Assembly: GCA_000381625.1 (NCBI GenBank)
Contig: KB906767.1
Coordinates: forward strand, 4,641,357 to 4,705,356
From: Bryobacterales bacterium KBS 96
Lineage (GTDB): Bacteria > Acidobacteriota > Terriglobia > Bryobacterales > Bryobacteraceae
DNA length: 64,000 bases
Direction: 5' to 3'
Part shown: piece after piece, positions 18,138 to 27,585 of the stretch
Position numbering within the stretch: the first letter of the stretch is position 1
Layout: each line of letters opens with the position of its first letter
Notes under the pieces: generated by a model
The model's database searches: none
What the model was told of the DNA's origin: nothing
Seen by the model: the letters and a program-made list of their open reading frames with translations, nothing else
Made by a program: the position numbers and the translations under genes

Positions 18138-19049
18138 TCAGTCGGCTATTCGCGGAATCGCTGCGAGGGCGGCCTGCAAGTCTCTGAAATTAAATCGGAA
18201 TCCCTGCTGTTCGGCGGCGGCCGGGATAGCGCGAATGCTATCGAACAGCATCTCCGACATTTCTCCCAGAACCAGGCGGAGCGCCAACCGGGGGGCCGGG
18301 ATGAAGGCGGGCTTTCGAATGGCGTGAGCAAGTTCCTGCGTAAATTGAGCGTTGGTGACGGGCGCCGGGGCGGTCCCGTTCAGGACGCCGGCCACGTTCG
18401 GCGCTGTGGCGGTCCACATGATCATGCGCAAAAGATCTTCGCGGTGAATCCAGGACATCCACTGCCTGCCGCTGCCGAGTCTGCCGCCGAGTCCCATACG
18501 GAATGGCGGCAACATCTTTTTCAACGCGCCACCGTCCTCGCCAAGAACGATGCCGGTCCGCATCTTCACGACGCGCAGCCCAAATTGGCGAGCCCGGTCT
18601 GCTTCCTCTTCCCAGCGCACGCAAAGATCGGCTAGAAAGCCTTTGCCGGGCCCACTTTCCTCGGTCAAGACTTCATCCCCGCGATTGCCGTAATAGCCAA
18701 TTGCGGAAGCGCTGATGAGGACGCCAGGCTTGTGTTGAAGCTGTCCGATGCCGTCCACAAGATCGCGGGTCAGCAAGACGCGGCTTTCGCGAATCCGTGT
18801 CTTTGCTTCGTTTGTCCAGCGTTGGGTGATCGATTCTCCAGCCAGATGAATCACTGCGTCACACGTGGGGACAGCTTTCAGTTCCAGCAACATCTGGGCT
18901 CGATGCGTCCACAGATGAAAAGCCGCCCGCGGATCCAAGGACGTGCTCCGTTTGCGGGCGAGGTAAGCGACGGAATGGCCTTCGGAAAGCAGCAGGTCCA
19001 CCAGTCGCCGGCCCAGAAAACCGGTAGCGCCAGTAATTAGAAATGTCAT
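18138..19049 (-). CDS. TIGR01777 family NAD(P)-dependent epimerase-like oxidoreductase
   Basis: 303 residues, an extended SDR. It has the N-terminal cofactor loop GATGFLGRRL, the family signature VIHLAGESI..RWT, then ISASAIGYYGNRG with the catalytic Tyr, and WIHREDLLRMI. The C-terminal part is the DUF1731-type domain ending in the LQAALAAIP helix. Members are annotated as nucleoside-diphosphate-sugar epimerases or SulA-like, but the real substrate is unknown. ATG 19049 lacks a strong ribosome site. It may share a transcript with the CPEC protein gene. Confidence 0.9.
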   Translation of the reverse strand: MTFLITGATGFLGRRLVDLLLSEGHSVAYLARKRSTSLDPRAAFHLWTHRAQMLLELKAVPTCDAVIHLAGESITQRWTNEAKTRIRESRVLLTRDLVDGIGQLQHKPGVLISASAIGYYGNRGDEVLTEESGPGKGFLADLCVRWEEEADRARQFGLRVVKMRTGIVLGEDGGALKKMLPPFRMGLGGRLGSGRQWMSWIHREDLLRMIMWTATAPNVAGVLNGTAPAPVTNAQFTQELAHAIRKPAFIPAPRLALRLVLGEMSEMLFDSIRAIPAAAEQQGFRFNFRDLQAALAAIPRIAD

Positions 19050-19250
19050 AGGTATGCGCGCAAAACCGGACCGATCCTGAAGAGGCGTCCCATTTCTTTG
19101 CGCTTTCTATCCATCAAATTTACTCCATCGGCGTTGTTTTTCTTTCTCGATCCGGACAGCAAATAGTACGTAAGTAGTAGAAACAAAGGAATAGCTGCCG
19201 TTAGCTGAAACCTAGCCTTGCGGTACGGTGTCTCCTTCATGGAGGTACGC

Positions 19251-19550
19251 ATGACCAGAATGGCAAGAATGGGCTGGATCGGCGCGGGAATGTTCCTTGC
19301 AGGCGCCGGTCTTACAATGGCAGGCGCTGCGCTGATGACTCCTGTGTGCGTCTCGTTTACGAGGAACCGCATCGGGCGCATCGCAGAGGAAGGCGCTAAT
19401 CGCGTGCTTTCGAGTTTTGAAACAGCTTCGGCAGCTTTGGGCTCAACGGCGGGACGCGTGCAGCGGCAGTTTTCGGATGCGGTCCGCACCGCGCGCGAAT
19501 CGGGATCGAGGGCAGCGGACAGGGCTGCTGAAGCCCTGCGGCCGAATTAG
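19251..19550 (+). CDS. Small membrane protein (YtxH-like character)
   Basis: 99 residues. An N-terminal hydrophobic segment rich in Gly/Ala (MGWIGAGMFLAGAGLTMAGAALM) is followed by a long amphipathic helix with many Ala, Arg and Glu (RNRIGRIAEEGANRVLSSFE to the end). ATG 19251 has GGAGGT 4 bases upstream; earlier starts in frame lack this. Its last four bases overlap the end of the convergent glycosyltransferase gene. Likely an inner-membrane protein with a cytoplasmic or periplasmic helical tail. Function unknown. Confidence 0.65.
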   Translation: MTRMARMGWIGAGMFLAGAGLTMAGAALMTPVCVSFTRNRIGRIAEEGANRVLSSFETASAALGSTAGRVQRQFSDAVRTARESGSRAADRAAEALRPN

Positions 19551-20644
19551 TCCGTGGAGCGTGGCCCGGCTAATTCCATCTCACGCGTAAGGACGTATTC
19601 GGCAATTCGCGGCGCCGGGAAGCTCACGGGCGAGTGCATAAACCAGCGCCCAAGGTCTGCGTCGCTCGCATGGCGCTTGCGCATGATTTGGGCGCGTTTC
19701 TGACGCAGATGAGGCCATTTGCGCACGACGATTCCGTAGCCCCGGAGCGAACTGAATTCTCGGGTAAGGCAGCCGGCGATCACGAGGAGATCGCGCGTCG
19801 TGATGCTTACGAAATTGCGCCAGTAGAGCTCTGCGGTAACATTTTTGATCCGCATCATCCAGCGGTTTTTCACGGAGTGCATATTGATGGCGGCTGAGTA
19901 GGACCAGCGATTTTCCGGAATCACGGTTCGGACATGATAGCCCAAGGCACGCGGTGTATAGACACACCGCCAGCCGAGCAACTGCGCGCGCCAAGCGACA
20001 TCCGCATCCTCCCTGTAGGCGAAGAAGTCATCATCGAAGAACTCGTCTTCTATCGAGATGTCGTCAATCATTTCGCGGCGGTAGAGCGCCGCCGCTGCGG
20101 TCGCTCCGAAGACGAATTCAAACTGCTCATACTGCCCGTTATCCGGAAGCCTGCCGCCGCGGTCGAGATGGCGTAGCGCGGGCGTGAAGTAGATGCCGGT
20201 GGAATCGATCAGCGGCTTCGCCGGAAGCGCGTAATCCGGGGACATCGATCGCAGCTTGCCGCAAACAGTTCCGACGCGCGGATCGGCTTCACCAGCCCAA
20301 ACTAGCGACTGAATAAAACCCGCGGTTAGAAGCACGTCGGGGTTCAGCGTCAGAACCCAGTCGGCGCGAGTGTAACGGATCGCTTGATTTTGCCCGCCTG
20401 CAAACCCGGTGTTCTCCCTGTTGCAGACAACGCGGCAGCGGTTGTTGAATGCCTCGAGAATTTCAACCGTGCCGTCATTCGAAGCATTGTCAATGACGAC
20501 GATTTCGAGCTTTGGATAGTTTTGGTCCAGAACGGACTCGAGACAGCGCCGAATGAATCTGGCGCTGTTGAACGTGACGACCGTCACGGCTACGGACGGG
20601 ACCGCCTTGTCGGATGGCGGGGTGTGCGCCAAGCCAGTGGACAT
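19547..20644 (-). CDS. Glycosyltransferase family 2 (rhamnosyltransferase-like)
   Basis: 365 residues of GT-A fold. It shows VTVVTFNSARFIRRCLESV, VVIDNASNDGT, then the metal-site region LTLNPDVLL. An acidic run EDEFFDDDFFAYREDADVAWR carries the likely catalytic ED pair. The C-terminal third is basic and may sit on the membrane. It resembles WbbL-type rhamnosyltransferases making O-antigen or exopolysaccharide. It is the last of three glycosyltransferases in one operon, starting 3 bases after the middle gene's stop. Donor and acceptor sugars are not predictable. Confidence 0.9.
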   Translation of the reverse strand: MSTGLAHTPPSDKAVPSVAVTVVTFNSARFIRRCLESVLDQNYPKLEIVVIDNASNDGTVEILEAFNNRCRVVCNRENTGFAGGQNQAIRYTRADWVLTLNPDVLLTAGFIQSLVWAGEADPRVGTVCGKLRSMSPDYALPAKPLIDSTGIYFTPALRHLDRGGRLPDNGQYEQFEFVFGATAAAALYRREMIDDISIEDEFFDDDFFAYREDADVAWRAQLLGWRCVYTPRALGYHVRTVIPENRWSYSAAINMHSVKNRWMMRIKNVTAELYWRNFVSITTRDLLVIAGCLTREFSSLRGYGIVVRKWPHLRQKRAQIMRKRHASDADLGRWFMHSPVSFPAPRIAEYVLTREMELAGPRSTD

Positions 20645-20647
20645 GTG

Positions 20648-21619
20648 TTAACAACCCGCTTTCGGAAGCGAGCCCTTCGTTAACCCTTGAACGGCGAATC
20701 GCAACGGCTTGTTGATTTCCGGTGTGTTGGAAAAGGGCCGCCGGGCTCGAAGAGCAATCGCTTTCAAAACGCATCGGACCAAAACGGCAGCGGAAACGAG
20801 CCGGAATCGTGCCTGCGAAAAATGTTTTTCGGCGTATCTCAGCAGGCTAATATACCAATATTGGAAACGGTGCACTGACACGAGCTTACCCGCGGAATGA
20901 CCACCTTCATGCGCGGCTCGCACCTCCGGCCGGTACCGAATTTCCAGGCCCGCATCCTTCAATCGCTTACAAAAATCGACATCTTCAAACCAGATGGGAT
21001 GGAAACGTTCATCCATGCGGTCAAGCATCAACCATACGTCGCGGCGAAACATCAGAAAGGCTCCCGCCGGCTGCTCAACGGCGCTGGGCAGCGCCGGGTC
21101 CCAATCCGCGCACCGGTATCGGCGGTTGACGGGATTTCCCGGAAACAGATGGTTCAATCCGAGCGTTTCGCAAACCAAGGTTGAGGCGTTTGGAAACCGC
21201 CGTACCGCGAACCCGGCTTGCGGAGCGCCGGTTCCGGCGTTGACCAACGCCCCGGTGGCCGCTCCAACCCCCGGCCTTCTGCATTCCGCGCATAGATTTT
21301 CAACGGACGTCAAAAGCTGAGTGTCGGGATTCAGGAGGAGAATGCATTCGGCATCCAGTTGCTCAACTGCCTGATTCGCGGCTGCGGCGAAACCCCGATT
21401 TGTTCGATTAGCAATAACACAAGCGCCGTTCCGCCGCGCCACTTCGACCGTATCGTCCTGCGATGCATTATCCACGACCAGAATGGGGCCGGCGGCAAAA
21501 TGCCGGCAGCTATCGATGCAAGGGCCAATGACACCGGCCGAATTGAACGTGACGATGACAACCGCGAATTCCGGCTTACCTTCCGGCAAGTCCGAAATAT
21601 AATTTCCAAGAGAGGTCAA
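20648..21619 (-). CDS. Glycosyltransferase family 2
   Basis: 323 residues. GT-A motifs: FAVVIVTFNSAG, LVVDNASQDDT, the NRGFAAAANQAV stretch and LLLNPDTQLL for nucleotide-sugar/metal binding. It also has FEDVDFCKRLKDAG with the catalytic acid, and a C-terminal amphipathic region. The start overlaps the upstream glycosyltransferase by 44 bases, implying translational coupling. It is a paralogue of both neighbours. Likely role: successive sugar additions to a surface polysaccharide. Confidence 0.9.
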   Translation of the reverse strand: MTSLGNYISDLPEGKPEFAVVIVTFNSAGVIGPCIDSCRHFAAGPILVVDNASQDDTVEVARRNGACVIANRTNRGFAAAANQAVEQLDAECILLLNPDTQLLTSVENLCAECRRPGVGAATGALVNAGTGAPQAGFAVRRFPNASTLVCETLGLNHLFPGNPVNRRYRCADWDPALPSAVEQPAGAFLMFRRDVWLMLDRMDERFHPIWFEDVDFCKRLKDAGLEIRYRPEVRAAHEGGHSAGKLVSVHRFQYWYISLLRYAEKHFSQARFRLVSAAVLVRCVLKAIALRARRPFSNTPEINKPLRFAVQGLTKGSLPKAGC

Positions 21620-22550
21620 ACCCTAGTTTCTCCTGAAAGCTCCGCAACTCGTTCTCATTCCGTTCAAGAATGGCTTGCAGCCGCGTGCGGTCCACTTGTT
21701 CCGCAGCCAGCCGCTTCGCCATACCGATACCATCCCTTTTGCCTTTTAGCGCCGCCAGCAGGTGGCCGCTCCGAATGGAGGGCAGCAAAGCGGATGCTTG
21801 CCCCAGCCAGACTGCTCGCCGGGAAAGCTGCGTGAGCTGGAACTTCGCTGCTAACAAAACTTGATTGCGCGAAACAAAATAGGTCATGCGGGCGCCGGAA
21901 CTCAACGTGGCGCTCCCCAAATGTCTGCTGACGGCGCGCGGTTCGTACACGCCCGCCAAGCCGGCCAGGGCGCAACGAAGGCCGAAATCGACGTCCTCAT
22001 AATAGGACTCATATCGGGCATCGAGAAGACCAACGCGCTCAAATACAGTGCGGTGGAACAAGGTTGCCGTCATTGGCGCAATCGCAATCGGCAGCCGCAC
22101 CGACCAGGCGGGGCCGTCCAGCGCATTCCAGCCGCACCGCCAGGCGCAGCCGGAACGAGTCACCAAATCCCACGTGCCGTCCAGGCGCTCCGGCGCATGC
22201 GCTTTTAGGATCTTGCCGGCAATGAATTGTGCGCCTTCCTGGCTGGCGGCTTCGATCGCTCTCTCAATCCAGTCGGGCTGCAGTTCCACATCATTGTTAA
22301 GAATCAGAATCCATTCGTGCCCGGCCGCCGAAATTCCCGCGTTCACGGCCGCGGCAAAGCCGAAATTCCTTTCGAGGGCAATGTGTTGCGAGCCAAAACG
22401 CGCGGCAACCTCCGCGGTTTCATCGACGCTGCCGTTATCGACGACCACGATTTCGGCCGGGGACAACGTCTGTTGCCGCAGATTCTCCAGCGCGGACTGC
22501 AAGAGACCCGCACGGTTCCAGGTTGGGATGATAACGGAAATGTCCGGCAT
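21576..22550 (-). CDS. Glycosyltransferase family 2
   Basis: 324 residues from ATG 22550; ATG 22604 in frame would add 18 residues. The shorter start is preferred because the family usually opens directly with a strand, here ISVIIPTWNRAGLLQ. Motifs: VVVDNGSVDET, RNFGFAAAVNAGI, ILILNNDVELQPDW, and YYEDVDFGLRC. It is the first gene of the three-glycosyltransferase operon and is divergent from the AsmA-like gene. No polysaccharide polymerase or flippase is in the window, so the product is unknown. Confidence 0.88.
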   Translation of the reverse strand: MPDISVIIPTWNRAGLLQSALENLRQQTLSPAEIVVVDNGSVDETAEVAARFGSQHIALERNFGFAAAVNAGISAAGHEWILILNNDVELQPDWIERAIEAASQEGAQFIAGKILKAHAPERLDGTWDLVTRSGCAWRCGWNALDGPAWSVRLPIAIAPMTATLFHRTVFERVGLLDARYESYYEDVDFGLRCALAGLAGVYEPRAVSRHLGSATLSSGARMTYFVSRNQVLLAAKFQLTQLSRRAVWLGQASALLPSIRSGHLLAALKGKRDGIGMAKRLAAEQVDRTRLQAILERNENELRSFQEKLGFDLSWKLYFGLAGR

Positions 22551-22754
22551 ACCTGAATCACGAATGTCAGAACCAGGAATAGCAGAGTCTTGAGGCAAAG
22601 CCATGGCGCGCGGGTATGCGTCCGCGCTCGGAGCGGAAAGCGACGATTTCCGAATCCCAGCTCCGTAGCCTCCGCGAAGCGAAACGTTTTCCCGTCGCCT
22701 GAAATCATTAACACAGGCGAGGGGGGGAACTCGGCGTCGGCCGGAGCCTTGTTC

Positions 22755-24359
22755 ATGTCACGATCGGTTGCGTCCGGGAATCCGGGACAGCACGCATCGG
22801 TTCGTCATCGCCACCAACGGCTCTGGACCGTAGTGGGCTTCGTTCTTCTGGGTGCTGTCGCCTTTTACGTTGTCATCCTGTATCTGAACTGGCCATTCGG
22901 TAAGCAAACTATTGTCGACACTCTTCAGGAAAGATCGCGCCGGCCCGTTGCCATCCAGCGATTCCATGAAACATTTTTCCCTCCTGGCTGCGTCGCCGAG
23001 GGCGTAACCTTTCTCCACATCAGGAACAAGAGCAGATCGCCGCTAATCGTCATCAACAAGCTTGTAATTCAGACCAGCTATCCGTTGCTGCTCAGTTTGC
23101 AACGGCGGCTCTCACAAATAACGGTGACCGGGATGCACGTGATCGTTCCAGCCGTGGAACCAAGCGGCGAACCGAGTCCGATGATGCCCCTCACCTACAG
23201 CAACTCGGCAAAGTCGGTGACGATAGGCACGATTCTGGCCGACAAGGTTGTTCTCGATTTCCGTTCACGAGAACCCGGCAAGAAACTGTTGCGTATCGTC
23301 GTAAACAAGCTTGCGCTGCGGAACGTGGGGAATAACCGTCCCATGTCGTACCAAGCCTATATTTACAATTTTGAACTGCTGCCCGGCAAAATCGAGTCAA
23401 CCGGCTCGTTTGGTCCGTGGAATCCGCAAAATCCCGGGAAAACGCCTGCACACGGCGAGTTCTCGTACCGTGAGGCGAATCTCGCCGCTTTGAACGAATT
23501 CAGCGGCACGCTGTCTTCGCGTGGAAAGTTTGATGGGACACTCGGTAAGCTGAACGTGTCCGGCGCCGCTGATGTTCCTAATTTTCATCTCATCAGCAGC
23601 GGTCATACGCGCCGCCTCTCAACGGAGTTTCAGGCAACGGTTGACGCAACCCAGGGGGATGTCTTTCTCGACAGGGTCCTCGCCAGTTTCGACAATACTC
23701 AGGTGCTGTTCAAAGGCTCAATCGCCGGCAAGCCGGGCCAGAGTGGTAAGGCCGTTTCTCTCGCCATGTCGTCGCAGAGGGCGCGCGTCGAAGACCTTCT
23801 CGATCTGTTCATCACCGGCAAACTCGCTCCCATGACCGGCGACATCCGGTTCGCTTCGCAGGTGAATGTGCCAGCCGGTCCAGGAGAATTTGTGAAGAAA
23901 CTGCGGCTGACAGGATCTTTCCAAATCAGCGAGAGCAAGTTTACCAATACAAAAACCGAGGCCGAACTCGCACGGTTGAGCATGAGCGCCGTGGAAGGCG
24001 ACAAAAAGGAAGATGAGCGGAAGCCCAAGGTCGTGCTTTGCGGCCTGGCGGCGCAGGTGAACGCCAAAGACGGCGTCGCCGATCTCTCGAACATGTCCTT
24101 CCACGTTCCGGGAGCCCGCGCTTCCATGAGAGGAACGTACAGCCTGATCAATTACACGAGCAACATACACGGTGTGTTGATTACGAAAGGTAACCTTTCC
24201 GACGCCACGTCCGGGATCAAGTCGGTTTTGGCAAAAGTGATCGCGCCGTTCCTGAAAAGAGAGCGGCGCGAGAAGGTCGTGCCGTTCAGAATAACGGGCC
24301 CATACGGGCACGCCGCCGTTTCGCTTGAATTGGGCTCAAGACGTAAATCGACGCACTGA
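22755..24359 (+). CDS. AsmA-like inner-membrane-anchored protein
   Basis: 534 residues. A single N-terminal helix (LWTVVGFVLLGAVAFYVVILYL, about residues 24-46) is followed by a large beta-rich periplasmic domain. The early region has the AsmA/TamB pattern: IVDTLQERSRRPVAIQRF, then repeats about outer layers of functionally related phospholipid-transfer proteins. There is a second AsmA-like section near residues 320-480, ending in KVIAPFLKRERREKVVPFRITGPYG. AsmA relatives help move lipids between membranes; that role is inferred by family. ATG 22755 is chosen because the upstream frame overlaps the divergent glycosyltransferase start. Confidence 0.75.
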   Translation: MSRSVASGNPGQHASVRHRHQRLWTVVGFVLLGAVAFYVVILYLNWPFGKQTIVDTLQERSRRPVAIQRFHETFFPPGCVAEGVTFLHIRNKSRSPLIVINKLVIQTSYPLLLSLQRRLSQITVTGMHVIVPAVEPSGEPSPMMPLTYSNSAKSVTIGTILADKVVLDFRSREPGKKLLRIVVNKLALRNVGNNRPMSYQAYIYNFELLPGKIESTGSFGPWNPQNPGKTPAHGEFSYREANLAALNEFSGTLSSRGKFDGTLGKLNVSGAADVPNFHLISSGHTRRLSTEFQATVDATQGDVFLDRVLASFDNTQVLFKGSIAGKPGQSGKAVSLAMSSQRARVEDLLDLFITGKLAPMTGDIRFASQVNVPAGPGEFVKKLRLTGSFQISESKFTNTKTEAELARLSMSAVEGDKKEDERKPKVVLCGLAAQVNAKDGVADLSNMSFHVPGARASMRGTYSLINYTSNIHGVLITKGNLSDATSGIKSVLAKVIAPFLKRERREKVVPFRITGPYGHAAVSLELGSRRKSTH

Positions 24360-24589
24360 AGTTGCTTCCGGCCTCATGGAAATAGGGGCATTGCTCTAAA
24401 CGCCGCCGGCGCGGAAAGCGCTGCTGCCCACCACTCGTTGATCCGAATCCGTTTCGGATGTGCAATAAAGAAATACCTATATAATACAAAATACGAGTAC
24501 TATAGTCTTTAATGTGAAAGGTTTAGGGCGGTTTTTTTAGACGAAGCGGCTATAGCAAGTAGGGAAATCGAATACAAAGCCGCGTTCGT

Positions 24590-24595
24590 GGAGGT
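24590..24595 (+). promoter_or_regulatory. Shine-Dalgarno that decides a TTG start
   Basis: GGAGGT lies 6 bases before TTG 24602, supporting this non-ATG start for the histidine kinase. The gap upstream (24360-24589) is AT-rich, with a TATAAT at 24480-24485 that has no convincing -35 partner. Confidence 0.7.
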
Positions 24596-24601
24596 AAATC
24601 T

Positions 24602-25981
24602 TTGTCCCGCATCGGTCTCGGCAAAAGAGATATCGCGCTTCTCGGCATATCGATCGCTGCGTTGATTGGGGTTACGTCGTTCCGGGTCTATGAACACTTC
24701 AAGATTGCTGTAGTCAGGCAGCACATCCACGAAACTCACGAGGCGGCGTATTACACGGGCGAATTGATTGAAGATCTGCTTGATGCCGAAACGGGGCAGC
24801 GCGGCTATTTGCTAACAAATTCCCTCGCTTATCTGCAACCCTACGGCGCGGCCATGCACGCAATTCCGGTTAGCTTGAAAGCATTTCAGCAATCCGCCAA
24901 AGCTGTTGGTATTGAACCGGAGCGATACCTCCGAGTCCAGAAGGTCGCCGCCAGAAAAATTCAGGAACTCTCGACGACCGTTGCCCTTTACCAGCGTGGC
25001 AACAAACGAGAGGCCATCGATCTGGTCCACAGTGGCCTGGGAAATCAGTTGATGCAGCAGCTTCGGAGAGATTGCGATGCTCTCAGGACGGCATATTTCC
25101 AGCTGGCGGAGCGGGAATCGCTGAGAGTCGACCAGCGCAATGCAAACGGCCTTTGGATTTCGTTGATTGGAAATGGAGGCGTCTCGATCATTCTCATTTT
25201 TGCCGCCATACGTCTCAACGAGTCATTTCTGCGGCAAACTGGTTTGCTGGCTCAAGTCTCCGAAAATAGATGCCAGTATCAGCTTCTTGTCGAGCGACTC
25301 CACACGGTAAGGGAAGACGAGCGGTCGGATCTCGCGCGGGAGATACATGACGTTCTTGGCCAGTCTCTCACCGCCATCAAATTGGACTTAACGATGACGA
25401 TCCGGCATCTTACAAAACCCAATCATGACGTGGGCGCGACAACAAAGTCACTGACGGAGGCAACCGAAGAAGTCGATGAGCTGATTCGCTGCCTGCGCCG
25501 GATCTCGAGCGACCTCCGCCCAGCGCTGCTCGACCAGTTGGGACTGTTTCCCAGCATGGAAGCCTACGCACGCGAGTGGCAACAAAGAACTGGAATTAAG
25601 ACCGAAATGCAATTACCCTCGACGAGGGTTGATTTGAGCTCGAAGGAAAGGATCGCTCTATTCCGGATCTTCCAAGAGAGTTTGACGAACGTGGTTCGCC
25701 ACGCATGTGCATCGCGAGTCGCCGTTTCCGCCAGTGCCGATTCCGGATGTCTAGCGATGCAGATCGAGGACGACGGAGTTGGCTTTGAGCCGGAGGTCGC
25801 GGCAAAAAAGTCCCTGGGACTCTTGGGCATGCAGGAACGGGCGCGTTTGATCGGGGCGGAGCTTCGGTTGGATAGCCGTCCAGGGCAGGGGGCAATGGTG
25901 CGCATTCTGCTTCAACTTCAGGGAACGGCGGCTTTGAACGGGAGTTTACACAACAATGACACGGCCTATTCTGCTGGTTGA
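24602..25981 (+). CDS. CHASE3-domain sensor histidine kinase (NarL-type partner, HisKA_3)
   Basis: 459 residues, inner membrane. A helix at about 12-30 is followed by a periplasmic CHASE3 domain (HIHETHEAAYYTGELIEDLL, then DAETGQRGYLLTN). A second helix near 183-205 (LWISLIGNGGVSIILIFAAI) precedes a short linker. The HisKA_3 dimerisation region has the phospho-His near 249 in DLAREIHDVLGQ. The HATPase domain shows LTNVVRHA, IEDDGVGF and LGLLGMQERARLIGA. The stop lies 26 bases inside the next gene, a LuxR-type response regulator, which is certainly its partner. The signal sensed is unknown. Confidence 0.93.
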   Translation: MSRIGLGKRDIALLGISIAALIGVTSFRVYEHFKIAVVRQHIHETHEAAYYTGELIEDLLDAETGQRGYLLTNSLAYLQPYGAAMHAIPVSLKAFQQSAKAVGIEPERYLRVQKVAARKIQELSTTVALYQRGNKREAIDLVHSGLGNQLMQQLRRDCDALRTAYFQLAERESLRVDQRNANGLWISLIGNGGVSIILIFAAIRLNESFLRQTGLLAQVSENRCQYQLLVERLHTVREDERSDLAREIHDVLGQSLTAIKLDLTMTIRHLTKPNHDVGATTKSLTEATEEVDELIRCLRRISSDLRPALLDQLGLFPSMEAYAREWQQRTGIKTEMQLPSTRVDLSSKERIALFRIFQESLTNVVRHACASRVAVSASADSGCLAMQIEDDGVGFEPEVAAKKSLGLLGMQERARLIGAELRLDSRPGQGAMVRILLQLQGTAALNGSLHNNDTAYSAG

Positions 25982-26591
25982 CGATCACGCGGCGATTCGC
26001 CGCGGCATTTCCGATATTCTGACGGCCGAAATCGATGGCCTCGAATTCGGGTTCGCCGGTTCCGAGGCGGAAGCAATGAAGGCCCTGGGCAACAAGGCCT
26101 GGGACTTAGTGACGGTCGATTTGAACCTGCCCGGCCGGGGTGGGCTGGATTTGATTCGGGACATTAAAGCGCTTGATCGCCCTCCGAAGATCCTGGTTTA
26201 CACAATGCATAGCGAAGATCAACTGGGAATACGCGCTCTGCGGGCCGGCGCCGACGGATATCTGACAAAGGATGCGCATCCGGATGAAATTGTCGTCGCG
26301 GTTCGAGCGCTGCTCCAAGGGCGCCGCTATATTGGCGCCGTTTTGGCGGACCAACTTGCGACCGCCGTGGTCGAACCTGAATCCGGCTCTCCGCATGAGG
26401 GGCTTTCTGAGCGGGAATATCAGGTCCTGGTCCGGTTGGCCTCCGGCCACTCATTAACACAGATTGGCGAAGAGCTTTCACTCAGTGTAAAAACGGTCAG
26501 CACCTATCGCAGCCGCGTGCTTGAGAAGCTGCATCTCACTCGCAACTCGGAATTGGTCCGGTACGCGCTGAAACACAAGTTGATCGAATAG
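25956..26591 (+). CDS. LuxR/NarL-family response regulator, partner of the CHASE3 kinase
   Basis: 211 residues. The receiver has Asp9/Asp10, phosphoacceptor Asp55 in VTVDLNLPG, and Lys in GYLTKDA. The C-terminal LuxR domain runs from LSEREYQVLVRLASGHSLTQI through SVKTVSTYRSRVLEKL. It starts 26 bases before the kinase stop, so the two are translated together. It likely activates transcription; targets are not visible. Confidence 0.93.
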   Translation: MTRPILLVDDHAAIRRGISDILTAEIDGLEFGFAGSEAEAMKALGNKAWDLVTVDLNLPGRGGLDLIRDIKALDRPPKILVYTMHSEDQLGIRALRAGADGYLTKDAHPDEIVVAVRALLQGRRYIGAVLADQLATAVVEPESGSPHEGLSEREYQVLVRLASGHSLTQIGEELSLSVKTVSTYRSRVLEKLHLTRNSELVRYALKHKLIE

Positions 26592-26821
26592 GATCGGCGC
26601 TCATCGCTTACGGTCCTAGTCTGCTGTAGGGTTCGATGCATGCCTCGACCCTCTTAACTCAGACGATTTTTGCCTTCGGTGTGCAATCGTTCGTCAGAGG
26701 CACTTCTGTTTGTCCTGAGGGATGCCGCGTGCCTGGAACTGAAAAGCCGAGTGATAATCGGCGGCTCGTTCGCCGCCTACTGAGAGCCTGCTGGCGGAAT
26801 TCCGGCGATCGGCCTGAAATC

Positions 26822-27043
26822 TCAGAACATCCTTGCGGCAAGTTCAATAATGGCGGCCCACATCAACAACGCAGGGACGGTGGCGACTACTATGCCTCGT
26901 AGCAATGGACAAGCGTCTATCTGTTCGGCTGCCGGTTCGCGCAACTCGCTTTGGGACTCCCCGGAGCCGCGGCCATTCACTATCGATGGCCCTAGCATTC
27001 TTAGGTCGAGTGCTGCCGGAACGCTTTGATTGATTGATGCCAT
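26822..27043 (-). CDS. Small protein with a C-terminal membrane segment (hypothetical)
   Basis: 73 residues from ATG 27043, which has a GGAAG element upstream. The N-terminal 45 residues are polar. The C-terminus, LLRGIVVATVPALLMWAAIIELAARMF, is one clear membrane helix running to the end, a tail-anchored layout. No family was recognised. It is convergent to the two-component operon. Support is only frame, ribosome site and the helix. Confidence 0.4.
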   Translation of the reverse strand: MASINQSVPAALDLRMLGPSIVNGRGSGESQSELREPAAEQIDACPLLRGIVVATVPALLMWAAIIELAARMF

Positions 27044-27585
27044 GGTTTTCTTCCGAGTGCTTTCCCGATCCCATTTCTTGTAAGGTAAGCATTTTCGGGG
27101 AAATGCACTGGCTTTATTCTGAACTGGGAGTGGCTCTCGGCGAAACCAGACTTTCCCTATGTTTTTGTCGGGAGTGATGGCAGGTCTGTAGGAACTCCCT
27201 GACAAATCCTTCCAGCGTTTGACGCAGGCTGCGTCAAGGCGCCAAACCGATTCAGCGGGCGCCGCGCCAGGACAAACTACCCTCGAAATTGGCTCTTCCG
27301 TCAGTGCGAAAGTGAGTAGATGAATTAGGTAATTATTTCCACTTGATGCCGGTAATTCCTACGCAATAATCGGGATTAAGCTGACTTATTTACTCGATAG
27401 TTCTAGGCAGTATAGAACTCAGGACGGCAGTGATTACGCAGCGCTCCGATAAAGCCGCTTCGAAATGCCCACTGCCGCTTTATATCGCACGTAACCGGGA
27501 CTTCGACTCCAGGCTGAGCAGGCATAAGCTGCGCCTTCTCAACTGATAAGCGCGGCCGGAAACGGTGAAAACAGGAGAGTTCTTC
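27044..27585. other. Intergenic region upstream of the secreted glycosidase
   Basis: About 540 bases with no gene recognised. It holds the palindrome at 27219-27237, listed separately, and an AT-rich patch at 27320-27420 likely to contain the glycosidase promoter. A weak pair TTGATG (27343) and ATAATC (27366), 17 bases apart, is one possibility. Confidence 0.4.
27219..27237. promoter_or_regulatory. Perfect 8+3+8 palindrome, possible operator
   Basis: TTGACGCA-GGC-TGCGTCAA is an exact inverted repeat with a 3-base centre, compatible with binding of a dimeric regulator. It lies between the small membrane protein gene and the glycosidase gene. There is no T-run, so it is not a terminator. The regulator is unknown. 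Confidence 0.4.

Noticed and set aside
24480-24485. TATAAT as a promoter for the CHASE3 kinase
   Set aside because: The -10 is perfect but no acceptable -35 was found at 16-18 bases upstream, so it is not reported as a promoter feature.
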